Part shown: piece by piece, positions 1-8,301 of the stretch
Layout: every line of letters starts with the position of its first letter
Position numbering within the stretch: position 1 is the first letter of the stretch
Source of the DNA: Acidaminococcus sp050873445
GTDB lineage: Bacteria; Bacillota; Negativicutes; Acidaminococcales; Acidaminococcaceae
Direction of reading: 5' to 3'
DNA: 59,389 bases
Assembly: GCF_050873445.1 (NCBI RefSeq)
Contig: NZ_JBNMIU010000009.1
Span: 1 to 59,389 of the forward strand
Made by a program: the position numbers and the translations under genes
The notes under the pieces: generated by a model
What the model saw: the letters and a program-made list of their open reading frames with translations, nothing else
What the model was told of the DNA's origin: nothing
Databases searched by the model: none

Positions 1-6
1 AAAATA

Positions 7-26
7 AGCCCCTCGAGTGAGGGGCT
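7..26 (-). terminator. Rho-independent terminator read on the minus strand
   Basis: An 8-bp perfect stem (AGCCCCTC / GAGGGGCT) has a 4-nt loop and, on the minus strand, is followed by TTATTTT at the window edge. It would end minus-strand transcripts coming from the aminopeptidase gene or from the structured stretch between them. Confidence 0.55.
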
Positions 27-136
27 GCCAGGAAATGTAGTGCGGTTGGTAGCCTTTAAATCTAGGGCCTTAAGGCCGAGGCAGGTAACGCGGCTTATAG
101 CCGCAGAGCAAACTACCCGTTATACGGGTAGTTTTG
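27..136. other. Structured intergenic stretch, possible small RNA
   Basis: The stretch contains three hairpin-forming segments: GGCCTTAAGGCC near 77, GCGGC-TTATA-GCCGC near 91-105, and ACTACCCGT / ACGGGTAGT at 112-132 followed by TTTTG. The last one could terminate plus-strand transcription, or act on the minus strand just after the aminopeptidase stop. I do not recognise an RNA family. Dense hairpins without an open frame suggest either stacked terminators or the end of a non-coding RNA that begins outside the window. Confidence 0.3.
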
Positions 137-138
137 AT

Positions 139-1380
139 TCACGCCCAATCTCCGTTTATGAACACAGGGACTCTTGTCCCATCTTTCTTTATTCCGGTGA
201 TGTTCAGATCCGGACTGCCTACCATGAAATCCACGTGGATCATGGAATCGTTGAGACCGGCTTTTTTCAGTTCTTCATCACTGAGTTCCGGACCGTTTTC
301 CAGGCAGGTGGGGTAGGAATCCCCCAGAGCCAGGTGGCAGGCGGCATTCTCGTCGAACAGGGTTTCGTAGAAAATCTGACTGGTCAGGGAAATGGGGGAA
401 TGGTAGGGTACCAGAGCCACTTCGCCCAGGCGGCAGGCTCCCTCGTCCATCTGGATCAGGTCTTTGAGGACAGCCTCGCCTTTTGCCGCCTGTACAGCTA
501 TTACCCTTCCGCTTTTGAAAGTGAGCTGGAAATCTTTGATCAGGTTTCCGTTGTAGACCAGGGGTTTGGTACTCCGGACTACGCCGTCTACCCGGTCTGC
601 CTGGGGAGCGGAATACACTTCTTCCGTGGGGATATTGGCATTGAAAAGGAATCCGCGGGTGGTGCTTTCGGCGCCGCCCTGCCAGAGGTGATGCTCCGGC
701 AGGCCTACGGTGAGCTTCGTCCCTTTGGGGCTGGTATATTCCAGGGCAGTGAACTGCTGGGAGGTCAGCCACTGCCGCCGCTGCTTCAGATTTTCCAGAT
801 GCTGGTCCCAATCGGCCAGGGGATTTGTACCCAGACAGTGGGAAACGTCCAGGATCTGGAGCCATAGTTTGTCCAGCCCTTCCTGTTCCGGCAGCTCCGG
901 ATAGAGCAGTTTCGCCCACACAGGGCTGGGTACGGCAGCCACCAGCCAGTTGGTGCGGGAAGCCATCATGCCATCAGAATACTCCTTCACGGCCTGGTGG
1001 AAAGCTTTCTGCCAGGCGAAGATCTTCTTCCGGTCGATGTCCTGCATGCTGTAGGGGTCGGCGGAGATCAGGCTCAGGAAGGCAGCGCCTTTCCGATAAT
1101 AATACAGGTTGAATTCGCTGCGCCACTGGGGTACAGTTTCGAATTTGTCCTGGGTTTCATATTGGTAACGCAGCCGGGTGGTGGCGTTGCAGTACCAGTT
1201 GAACACCACCTGGGCGGCTCCGCCTCTATACGCTTCTTCCGCCAGCAAAGAGGCGAACGGGCTGGCTTCCACCGACGCATTGATCACCAGGATCTGGCCT
1301 TTCTGCAGGTTGATGCCTTTTTTCAGCAACACTCGGGCATACAGGGGAAGCTGGCGGGCAAGGGTTTCTTGTATGGTCAT
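139..1380 (-). CDS. M29-family metallo-aminopeptidase (AmpS/aminopeptidase T type)
   Basis: This encodes a 413-residue protein resembling the clostridial/thermophilic M29 aminopeptidases, cytosolic two-metal enzymes that remove N-terminal amino acids from peptides. The length fits the family (about 410). Family-like elements include an N-terminal alpha/beta domain starting with an ARVLLKKGINLQKGQ-like segment, and a C-terminal catalytic part with NIPTEEVY, HLALG and MIHVDFMVGS, which supply the expected Glu, His, Tyr and Asp ligands. The start at 1380 is chosen because AAAGGAG lies 7 nt upstream; an in-frame ATG at 1404 lacks such a site. It is divergent from the permease at 1561. A general peptide-catabolism role is likely, with no clear link to the neighbouring tricarboxylate genes. 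Confidence 0.85.
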   Translation of the reverse strand: MTIQETLARQLPLYARVLLKKGINLQKGQILVINASVEASPFASLLAEEAYRGGAAQVVFNWYCNATTRLRYQYETQDKFETVPQWRSEFNLYYYRKGAAFLSLISADPYSMQDIDRKKIFAWQKAFHQAVKEYSDGMMASRTNWLVAAVPSPVWAKLLYPELPEQEGLDKLWLQILDVSHCLGTNPLADWDQHLENLKQRRQWLTSQQFTALEYTSPKGTKLTVGLPEHHLWQGGAESTTRGFLFNANIPTEEVYSAPQADRVDGVVRSTKPLVYNGNLIKDFQLTFKSGRVIAVQAAKGEAVLKDLIQMDEGACRLGEVALVPYHSPISLTSQIFYETLFDENAACHLALGDSYPTCLENGPELSDEELKKAGLNDSMIHVDFMVGSPDLNITGIKKDGTRVPVFINGDWA

Positions 1381-1448
1381 GGGAATCTCTCCTTTGAATT
1401 GCATTTGTTTCCATTATACAGGAAATCCTTCCAGGTGGAAACGCAGCA

Positions 1449-1515
1449 ATTCCCCTGGGGAATGCATTTGGCTTCTTATTCGTCATTTTTCAGAATATAT
1501 TCTGTTCTCTATAAT
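1449..1515 (+). promoter_or_regulatory. LysR-type box and promoter of the permease-lactonase operon
   Basis: A perfect dyad ATTCCCC-T-GGGGAAT (1449-1463) contains the LysR T-N11-A signature. Its centre (1456) is 54 nt upstream of the -10 TATAAT (1510-1515), about -65 from the expected start, where LysR regulators usually bind. The -35 is TTTTCA (1487-1492) with a 17-nt spacer, and a second palindrome CAGAATATATTCTG (1491-1504) overlaps it. The same layout, including TCATTTTTCA, is found at the prpF promoter (4750-4816). Confidence 0.7.
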
Positions 1516-1560
1516 GGAGTCAGAAATAGATTCGGAATTATCTGAAAGGAGAGATGCATT

Positions 1561-2817
1561 ATGTCCATGTCGTTTGTTGCATTGCTGTTCTTGTTTGGAG
1601 CCATCGCATTGGGTTTCGTAAAGAAATCCAATGTGGGGCTCATCAGTCTGGGTGCGGTTCTGCTCCTGGGGAAAATGGGGAATCTGCCCTTGAAAAAGAT
1701 GTACGCAGGATTTCCGGGGAAACTGTTCCTGACCTTATTGGGAACCATGTTCTTTTTTGCACTGCTCCAGGAGAATGGGACTCTGGATAAGGCATCTAAG
1801 AAGCTGACCCGGCTCTGCGGCACGAAAGTGTTCCTGGTTCCCATCGTAGTCTATGTGGTAAGTTTTGTCCTGAGCGCTATCGGACCCGGGGCCATTAGTG
1901 TGCAGACGGTCATGGTGCTGTTCGCTGTTCCTCTGGCTTTCCACCTGGATGCCAGCCCCATCCTTCTGGGAGCCATGGCCATTTTGGGCGCCGTAGGAGG
2001 TACGGCGTCACCCATTGCCTTGACAGGAATTATCGTGGGTGATCTGTTGGGACAGATGCGGCTGGCCATGCCCGGCATGGCAATCTTTGCCGGGGTAACA
2101 GTGGCCAATGCCCTGTGCGCCCTGGTGGTTTATATAGTATTCAAAGGTTGGAAACTGCGGGGACAGCCAGTCCAGGCAGCGGAAGACCCCATCCGGTTCG
2201 ATTCCAGCCAAAAGCTGAGCCTGCTGCTGATTGTGGCTCTGTTTGTTTCCGTAGTAGGTTTTTCCCAGGATGTAGGTTTCGTATGCTTCACTCTGGCCTT
2301 TATCCTGCTGTTTACCGGAAAGGTAGATGAAAAGAAGGCTGTGAAGAGCTTGCCCTGGAATACATTGATTCTGATCTGTGGCATCAGTGTACTGATGAAC
2401 GCCGTGAAGCTGTTGGGCGGTATTGATCTGCTGGCCCGGGGCCTGGCCTTTTTTATGAGTCCGGCTACAGCACCGGCCTTGATGGGTTTTACCGGCGGCA
2501 TCATGAGCTGGTTCTCCAGTGCCAACGGCGTAGTATTTCCCACACTGATTCCTACGGTGCCCCAGGTGGCAGTCAATGTGGGAGGTACTTCTCAGCTCCA
2601 GATGGTGGCGGCCATTGTGTGTTCGGCTACAGTGGCGGGAATCAGCCCCATGTCCACTGGGGGTTCCCTGGTCATGGCCAGCTGTTCTCAGGAAAAGAAA
2701 GGGAAGCAGACGGACAGCGATTCGTCCTTGTTTGCCAAATTGTTCGGGGTCTCGGCTCTGTGTGTAGCCATCATCTTTGTATTCACCCTGGTGGGCGGAC
2801 TCAGCTTTTTACATTAA
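1561..2817 (+). CDS. MatC/SLC13-like anion permease, probable tricarboxylate carrier
   Basis: This is a 418-residue integral membrane protein with roughly 11-12 hydrophobic segments. It looks like the ion-transporter superfamily members annotated as MatC-like or SLC13/DASS dicarboxylate carriers. Two similar halves each carry a small-residue re-entrant segment (GGTASPIALTG near residue 140 and a GGSLVMASCS-like one near 370), typical of the substrate/Na+ sites in this fold. An AAAGGAGAG ribosome site precedes the ATG. It is the first gene of an operon with the lactonase, 15 nt downstream. The context with PrpF and aconitase homologues suggests uptake of aconitate, citrate or a related acid. 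The substrate is inferred from neighbours, not from residues. Confidence 0.75.
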   Translation: MSMSFVALLFLFGAIALGFVKKSNVGLISLGAVLLLGKMGNLPLKKMYAGFPGKLFLTLLGTMFFFALLQENGTLDKASKKLTRLCGTKVFLVPIVVYVVSFVLSAIGPGAISVQTVMVLFAVPLAFHLDASPILLGAMAILGAVGGTASPIALTGIIVGDLLGQMRLAMPGMAIFAGVTVANALCALVVYIVFKGWKLRGQPVQAAEDPIRFDSSQKLSLLLIVALFVSVVGFSQDVGFVCFTLAFILLFTGKVDEKKAVKSLPWNTLILICGISVLMNAVKLLGGIDLLARGLAFFMSPATAPALMGFTGGIMSWFSSANGVVFPTLIPTVPQVAVNVGGTSQLQMVAAIVCSATVAGISPMSTGGSLVMASCSQEKKGKQTDSDSSLFAKLFGVSALCVAIIFVFTLVGGLSFLH

Positions 2818-2832
2818 TCTGGGAGGGATAAT

Positions 2833-3873
2833 ATGTTTGCATATGTAGGGTCCAGAACGACAAAAGAAAGAAAAGCCATCGGTCGGGGCATTACGGTGTA
2901 CCAACTGCAGAAAGGTGTATGGAAGGAAGTCCAGGTGGTTTCGTGCGGGGAAAATCCGTCCTACCTTTGTTTTAATGAAGCCCAGAATCGGCTCTATGCG
3001 GTCCACGGGGATTTCAGCACCGTGACGGCATTTGCGGTGGCGGAAAACGGCATGCTGCGGGAAATGAACAGTGCATCCACTTATGGCACAAATCCAGTGC
3101 ATCTTGTGATAAGCCCCAACGGACGGAACCTGTATGTGGGCAATTTGGAAACAGGTTGTATTACCCGGCTGGCATTGGAAACAGACGGCCGCCTGGGCCC
3201 TGTACAGCAGGTGGTGTTCGTACCCGGGCAGGAAGCCCACGGGTATATTTCCCATCCTCATCAAGTTTGTCTCCATCCCGATGGAAAATGGCTTTTGGTA
3301 CCCTGTCAGGGCAGGGACCATGGCATCGGCAAGGTGGAGGTATATGCCATTGATCCGGTGGATAACGCTCTGGAAGAAGCATTTGTGTGGACAGCCCGGA
3401 AAGGGGCAGAACCCCGCCATGTGGCTATCCATCCCAATGGGAAATGGGTGTACCTGGTGAATGAAAAGGACAGTACGGCTATTTTCTTCCATTTTGATGA
3501 AGCAACGGGACAGCTGGAACCTCAGCAAATCCTCTCTACGCTGCCCGAGGATTATTTCGGACCGGGCTGGGCCAGCGGTATGGTTATGGGCCCGGAGGGA
3601 AAATGTGTTTATGTTTCCAATCGGACCCAGGATACGGTGACGATATTTGCTATTGATCCGGTGACCGGCCGGCTGAGTTATCGGCAAAACATCTCCACGG
3701 AAGGGAAACAACCCCGGTTCATCGATGTGGAACCGGGGGGCGGGACTCTGGTTGCTGCCAACGAATTGAGCCATACGCTGACTCGGTTTACCGTCCAGGC
3801 AGATGGCAGTTTAATCCAGGAACCTGAGCAAATCCGGGAGAATTCGCCTGTGTGCGTGGTGTGGAAGCTATAA
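2833..3873 (+). CDS. Lactonase-family seven-bladed beta-propeller (YbhE/Pgl-like)
   Basis: This 346-residue protein resembles the lactonase beta-propeller family, which includes E. coli 6-phosphogluconolactonase (YbhE) and fungal carboxy-cis,cis-muconate lactonizing enzyme. Repeating blade motifs are visible, such as NRLYAVHG, GRNLYVGN, GKWLLVPCQG, HPNGKWVYLVNE and GKCVYVSNRT, and the family hallmark SHPHQV-HPDGK lies near residues 136-145. It has no signal peptide, so it is cytosolic. It sits 15 nt after the permease and shares its promoter. Its last bases overlap the convergent LysR gene. No pentose-phosphate genes are nearby, so a lactone of a tricarboxylic acid is a plausible alternative substrate; this is inference. 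Confidence 0.75.
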   Translation: MFAYVGSRTTKERKAIGRGITVYQLQKGVWKEVQVVSCGENPSYLCFNEAQNRLYAVHGDFSTVTAFAVAENGMLREMNSASTYGTNPVHLVISPNGRNLYVGNLETGCITRLALETDGRLGPVQQVVFVPGQEAHGYISHPHQVCLHPDGKWLLVPCQGRDHGIGKVEVYAIDPVDNALEEAFVWTARKGAEPRHVAIHPNGKWVYLVNEKDSTAIFFHFDEATGQLEPQQILSTLPEDYFGPGWASGMVMGPEGKCVYVSNRTQDTVTIFAIDPVTGRLSYRQNISTEGKQPRFIDVEPGGGTLVAANELSHTLTRFTVQADGSLIQEPEQIRENSPVCVVWKL

Positions 3874-4731
3874 AGAATTTGCCTTTTCCAGCCTCTCCAG
3901 AAAAATCCTTACCTGTGGCAGATGGGCGTATTCTTCCTGGTAGAACACAAAGGTGGAACGGGTGAAGGGGGTCCCATCCCGGAAGGTCAGAGGCTTTTTC
4001 ACCAGGTCTTCCCTGCCTTTCAGGCAGATCTCCGGCAGCACGGACCAGCCGATGCAGCTGGTAATCATGGACAGGCAGGTGGCAATGTCGTTCACCTGGA
4101 TGGAAGAAGGGGAGTCAGTGATGTGCTGCTCCAGCTTCCAGCGCTGGATCCGGGCCATAAAGGGTTTGTCCGAGGTCCGGTGGATGTAGGGCAGTCGGGA
4201 AAAGGGGATTCCTTCGTTGTCCCGGCTGGTGACTGCATAGACTTTTTCTTTGGAAAGGAGTCGGCTCTGGCCGGACCAGGGAAAATGGCCCCGGAGTACA
4301 GCCATGGAAAGTTTTCCTTCCTGGAGTCGGGTGAACAGGTCCAGGCTCTGGCCGGTGGTGACGGAAATCTGCACCTCCGGATAATCGGTCATATACTGCT
4401 TCAGCAGGTCTGGCAGGGTATAGCGGGCGTAATTTACTGATACTCCCAGCTTCAGATGGCCGGCAATGTGGCCCTGGGCATACTGGGACAGGCTTTTCAG
4501 CCGCTGCAGAGTGGTCTGGAGCTGTCCCATTTCCACTGCAATGGCATCAGCGGAAGGCGCCGGGATCAGCCCTTTCACTGAGCGCAGGAAGAGCGGCGCT
4601 CCCAGTTCTTCCTCCAGTTTGTGCAGCCGTTTTGTGATGGCACTCTGGGTCATGTACAGGGTCTGGGCTGTTTTTGTTACATTCTTCGTTTCCATCAGGG
4701 TCTGGAAAATCTGGATATCCCGTTCATCCAC
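3868..4731 (-). CDS. LysR-family regulator, probable activator of the aconitate operons
   Basis: This is a 287-residue LysR-type regulator. Residues 1-60 form the winged helix-turn-helix (IFQTLMETKNVTKTAQTL then TQSAITKRLHKLEEELG), followed by a linker helix and a periplasmic-binding-protein-like effector domain from about residue 90. The start codon is GTG, with AGGATGGGA upstream. It is divergent from prpF with a 133-nt intergenic region that contains an ATTC-N7-GAAT box at 4750-4764, and convergent with the lactonase, overlapping its stop by 6 nt. Position and shared boxes suggest that it controls both flanking operons and itself. Its location matches E. coli ybhD next to pgl and ybhH. The effector is probably a tricarboxylate. 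Confidence 0.85.
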   Translation of the reverse strand: MDERDIQIFQTLMETKNVTKTAQTLYMTQSAITKRLHKLEEELGAPLFLRSVKGLIPAPSADAIAVEMGQLQTTLQRLKSLSQYAQGHIAGHLKLGVSVNYARYTLPDLLKQYMTDYPEVQISVTTGQSLDLFTRLQEGKLSMAVLRGHFPWSGQSRLLSKEKVYAVTSRDNEGIPFSRLPYIHRTSDKPFMARIQRWKLEQHITDSPSSIQVNDIATCLSMITSCIGWSVLPEICLKGREDLVKKPLTFRDGTPFTRSTFVFYQEEYAHLPQVRIFLERLEKANSL

Positions 4732-4749
4732 GGCAGTCCCATCCTTTCT

Positions 4750-4816
4750 ATTCTAAATAGGAATGACTTATTACCATATTCTATCATTTTTCATAATAAC
4801 TGAGAAGCGTTATACT
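4750..4816 (+). promoter_or_regulatory. LysR-type box and promoter of the prpF-hydratase-prpD operon
   Basis: ATTC-N7-GAAT (4750-4764) is centred at 4757, 54 nt upstream of the -10 TATACT (4811-4816). The -35 TTTTCA (4788-4793) lies within TCATTTTTCA and has a 17-nt spacer. All three spacings equal those at 1449-1515. The box is also within 20-35 nt of the divergent LysR start, so autoregulation is likely. Confidence 0.7.
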
Positions 4817-4864
4817 GGAACCATCAAAAGAGAAACGGATGGAAGTTTAAAGGAGGCAATCAGA

Positions 4865-5989
4865 ATGAACCAGAAACAACGGAAATTTCCCTGTGTGTAT
4901 ATGCGCGGCGGCACCAGCAAGGCGGTGTTCTTCCATAAGGAAGATCTGCCGGCGGACGAAAAGGAATGGAAAGATATTTTCCTGAAGGTCATGGGGACCC
5001 CGGATGTGAAACAGATCGACGGCATGGGTGGGACTGTCAGTTCTACGTCCAAGGTGGCGGTAATCAGCAAGTCCGACCGCCCCGGCATCGATGTGGATTA
5101 TCATTTCTTTCAGGTAGATATCGTGATCCCCCGGGTGGATGATTCCGCCAACTGCGGAAACATTTCCTCCGCTGTGGGCCCTTATGCCATCGACGAAGGT
5201 CTGGTAAAGCCGATGGAGGGCATTACGAAAGTGCGTGTCTACAACGTGAACACCAGGAAGGTCATCGAGGAACATGTGCGGGTGCAGGACGGCATGGCCT
5301 GTGTCAACGGGGATGCCAGCATCCAGGGCGTACCGGGAACCGGTTCCCGCATTGATATGTACTTCGAAGATCCGGCCGGTGCTAAGACCGGCAAACTGTT
5401 CCCTACCGGACTGAAGAAAGAAACCATCGATGTACCGGGGTACGGCAAAGCGGAAGTCACCATGATCGACTGTTCCAATCCTGTGGTGTTCATCAAAGCT
5501 TCCGACCTGGGCATTACGGGGACGGAACTGACCGAACTGAACCAGAACAGGGATGTGATGGAACACATCGAGCGGATCCGGGGCATCACTGCCCAGAAAT
5601 TCGGCTTTGTGGATGACTTCATGAAGGCTCGGACGGAATCTACCTCCGCACCTAAGGTGGCCATCATCAGTCCGGCTCAGGACTATAAGAACATGGATGG
5701 AAAAATCGTAAAGCAAGAGGATATGGACCTGTGCGTCCGGGCCGTTTCCGTAGGCTCTCTGCACAAGGCCTATCCCATGACGGTGGCTGTGGCTACCGGC
5801 GCTGCGGCCAAAATTCCTGGTACCATCGTCAGTGATATCATCGGGCAGCATGACAGCGACTGTGTCCGGCTGGGCCATTCCAGCGGGGTCACTGATGTGA
5901 TGATGAAGCTGGACGGTGAAAAAGTCCTCCAGGGAGGTGTGGTACGGACAGCCCGGCGCATTATGGACGGTTACGTATACATTCGATAA
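4865..5989 (+). CDS. PrpF-family aconitate / 2-methylaconitate isomerase
   Basis: This 374-residue protein belongs to the PrpF family, a diaminopimelate-epimerase-like fold that moves the double bond of 2-methylaconitate or converts trans- to cis-aconitate. Family landmarks are RGGTSKAVFF (residues 14-23), GGTVSSTSKVAVIS with Lys63 where PrpF has its key lysine, NCGNISSAVGP supplying the conserved Cys, and a C-terminal GHSSGV segment. The start at 4865 follows AAAGGAGG; the longer upstream frame lacks support. It is the first gene of an operon with a hydratase (19-nt gap) and an MmgE/PrpD protein. No 2-methylcitrate synthase is present, so aconitate isomerisation is the more likely role. It matches E. 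coli ybhH in context. Confidence 0.85.
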   Translation: MNQKQRKFPCVYMRGGTSKAVFFHKEDLPADEKEWKDIFLKVMGTPDVKQIDGMGGTVSSTSKVAVISKSDRPGIDVDYHFFQVDIVIPRVDDSANCGNISSAVGPYAIDEGLVKPMEGITKVRVYNVNTRKVIEEHVRVQDGMACVNGDASIQGVPGTGSRIDMYFEDPAGAKTGKLFPTGLKKETIDVPGYGKAEVTMIDCSNPVVFIKASDLGITGTELTELNQNRDVMEHIERIRGITAQKFGFVDDFMKARTESTSAPKVAIISPAQDYKNMDGKIVKQEDMDLCVRAVSVGSLHKAYPMTVAVATGAAAKIPGTIVSDIIGQHDSDCVRLGHSSGVTDVMMKLDGEKVLQGGVVRTARRIMDGYVYIR

Positions 5990-6008
5990 AAGCAGAGGAG
6001 ATTGAATC

Positions 6009-8291
6009 ATGATTGAATGTTTTGCAGAGGGATATTATTTGGCAAATGGCAACCCTGTACCGGTCAAGGATCATCCGGAACTGGATGCGGCAGAAGGCAG
6101 GAAGCATACCATTGCCTATCAGATCATCGAAAATCACAACACCAGCGGCGATCCGGCCAATCTGCAGCTGAAATTCGATGCCATCGGTGTCTATGACAAC
6201 ACCTATGTGGGCATCATGCAGACAGCCTGCGCTTCCGGGCTGAAGAAATTTCCGGTGCCCACCGTATTCACCAACTGTCATAACTGCCTGTGCGCCGTAG
6301 GCGGCACCATCAACTCCGACGTGCACAAATATGCGGAGACCATCTGCAAAAAATATGGCGGCATCTTTGTGCCGCCCCATGAAGCTGTCATCCATTCTTA
6401 CATGCGGGAAATGATCGTGAAGGGCGGCAGCATGGCCATCGTGTCCGACTCCCACACCCGGTACGGCAGCCAGGGCTGCCTGGCTATCGGCGAAGGGGGC
6501 CCGGAAGTGGCCAAAGCCATGCTGGGTAAGACTTACGAACTGAAATATCCGGAAGTAACAGGTGTGTATCTGACAGGCTCCATCAAACCCTGGGTGGGTC
6601 CCATGGACGTGGCCCTGACTCTGATCGGTGCTACCTTCAAGAACGGTTTCGTGAAGAATCGGATCCTGGAGTTCTTTGGGCCCGGCATCGCCTCTCTGTC
6701 CATGGATACCCGGAATGGCATCGATACCATGACCACGGAATCCGCCTGTCTGACCTCCATCTGGGAAACCGATGACAAGGTGCGGGAAGACTACAGAATC
6801 CATGGACGGGAGCAGGATTACAAGCATCTGGTACCGGGGGACAGGGCCTATTACGACCGTCTGATCCATATCGATCTGGATACGGTGGAACCCATGATTG
6901 CTCTTCCTTACCATCCGTCCAACGCATTCCCCCTGAGGGACGTGATTGCCAATCCGGAAAAATATATGGAATATGTGGAAGACAATGCCAGAACTGTCTT
7001 CGAGAATAATCCGGACATCCATCCGGATATGCTGAGCAAGATCCAGAAGAACGGCCGCATCCTGGTGGATCAGGCTGCCATCGCCGGCTGCGCGGCTGGT
7101 TCCTTCGAAAACATCGCCTATGTGGATCAGGTGGCCAAAGCTGAGAACCGGGGCCTGGGCATGTTCCCCCTAAATATCTACCCTGCTTCCCAGCCAGTGC
7201 TCACCGAACTGAACAAGGATGGCATCGTCAATGACCTGATGACCGAAGGGGTACGGGTGAAGACTGCTTTCTGCGGACCCTGTTTCGGGGCCAGCGACTG
7301 TCCGGAAAACAATGCCTTTGTACTGCGCCATTCCACCCGGAACTATCCCAACCGGGAAGGGTCCAAACCCAATATGGGCCAGGTGGCTTCCGCAGCCCTG
7401 ATGGATTCCAAGAGCATTGCGGCTACGGCTTTTCACGGCGGGTACCTGACTTCCGCCGAGGAAATCAAGGATGTATTCAAACCGGCGGATATTCCAGCGT
7501 TCACTTTCAACAGGAAAATCTATGACAACGTGGTCTACAACGGTTTCGGCAAACCCCAGCCGGATACAGAAATCGTCTATGGGCCCTTTATCAAAGACTG
7601 GCCGGCCATGGGACAACTGACCGACAACCTGCTGCTCCAGGTGGCTTCCGTCATCCGGGACGAGGTGACTACCACCGACGAACTGATCCCTTCCGGGGAA
7701 ACGGCTTCCTATCGGTCTAATCCCTACAAGATCTCCGAATTCACCCTGTTGCGGAAGGATCCGCAATACGTGGGACGTGCCAAAGCGGCCCAGGTCTGTG
7801 AAAAGGCCCGCCTGGCCGGTGACCGGAAGATGGCAGCGGAATTCTATGCTCCTTTGAAGAATGTGGGCGTCGATGTAGACAGAGAGCTGGACACTCTGCT
7901 CGCTACCACTGGCCTCGGCTCTGTGCTGTACGCCAAACGGCCGGGGGATGGTTCTGCCCGTGAATATGCGGCTTCCTGCCAGAAAGTGCTGGGCGGCCTG
8001 GCCAACATCTGCATCGAATATGCTACCAAACGGTATCGCAGCAACTGTGTGAACTGGGGCATGCTGCCCTTCACCAACCCGGACGATCATATCGACCTGA
8101 AAGTGGGCGAATGGGTATGGCTGCCGAATATCCGTGAAATCGTTGCTGAAAACAAAGGCGGCATCGATGCTGTGGTAATCGGCACCGATGGCAGTACCCG
8201 GACTCTGCATCTGGATCTGAAGATCCTGAATGACACAGAACGGAAGACCCTGCTGGCCGGTTCCATGATCAACCTGTTCAAAGAAAGCTGA
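6009..8291 (+). CDS. Aconitase-family hydratase (YbhJ-like), paralogue 1
   Basis: This is a 760-residue member of the aconitase superfamily, close in size and layout to E. coli YbhJ. The three cysteines expected to hold the [4Fe-4S] cluster are visible: Cys361 in AGCAAGSFEN, and Cys422 and Cys425 in FCGPCFGA. Other family motifs are SDSHTRYGSQG (substrate/cluster binding), TTESACLTS, SGETASYRSNP and a C-terminal swivel domain containing KRYRSNCVNWGMLPF. It should interconvert cis-aconitate with isocitrate or citrate in the cytosol, though the exact substrate of the YbhJ branch is not settled. It follows prpF by 19 nt and precedes prpD by 10 nt. The second hydratase at 11279 shares most motifs and is a tandem paralogue. 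Confidence 0.85.
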   Translation: MIECFAEGYYLANGNPVPVKDHPELDAAEGRKHTIAYQIIENHNTSGDPANLQLKFDAIGVYDNTYVGIMQTACASGLKKFPVPTVFTNCHNCLCAVGGTINSDVHKYAETICKKYGGIFVPPHEAVIHSYMREMIVKGGSMAIVSDSHTRYGSQGCLAIGEGGPEVAKAMLGKTYELKYPEVTGVYLTGSIKPWVGPMDVALTLIGATFKNGFVKNRILEFFGPGIASLSMDTRNGIDTMTTESACLTSIWETDDKVREDYRIHGREQDYKHLVPGDRAYYDRLIHIDLDTVEPMIALPYHPSNAFPLRDVIANPEKYMEYVEDNARTVFENNPDIHPDMLSKIQKNGRILVDQAAIAGCAAGSFENIAYVDQVAKAENRGLGMFPLNIYPASQPVLTELNKDGIVNDLMTEGVRVKTAFCGPCFGASDCPENNAFVLRHSTRNYPNREGSKPNMGQVASAALMDSKSIAATAFHGGYLTSAEEIKDVFKPADIPAFTFNRKIYDNVVYNGFGKPQPDTEIVYGPFIKDWPAMGQLTDNLLLQVASVIRDEVTTTDELIPSGETASYRSNPYKISEFTLLRKDPQYVGRAKAAQVCEKARLAGDRKMAAEFYAPLKNVGVDVDRELDTLLATTGLGSVLYAKRPGDGSAREYAASCQKVLGGLANICIEYATKRYRSNCVNWGMLPFTNPDDHIDLKVGEWVWLPNIREIVAENKGGIDAVVIGTDGSTRTLHLDLKILNDTERKTLLAGSMINLFKES

Positions 8292-8301
8292 GGCACGGAA
8301 A

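Noticed and set aside
27..110. RNase P RNA 3' end, because of a CGGCTTATAG string near 92
   Set aside because: The universally conserved ACAGAA-type strand is missing and the preceding hairpins do not fit.
4769..4799. TTATTA-N19-TAATAA at prpF as another copy of the icd/hydratase-2 element
   Set aside because: The half-sites differ, and the right half lies 17 nt before the -10 instead of 26. The 19-nt gap is probably a coincidence in AT-rich DNA.
4763..4864. N-terminal extension of PrpF into the promoter
   Set aside because: The extension would be translated from inside the -35/-10 region and has no ribosome site. ATG 4865 follows AAAGGAGG.
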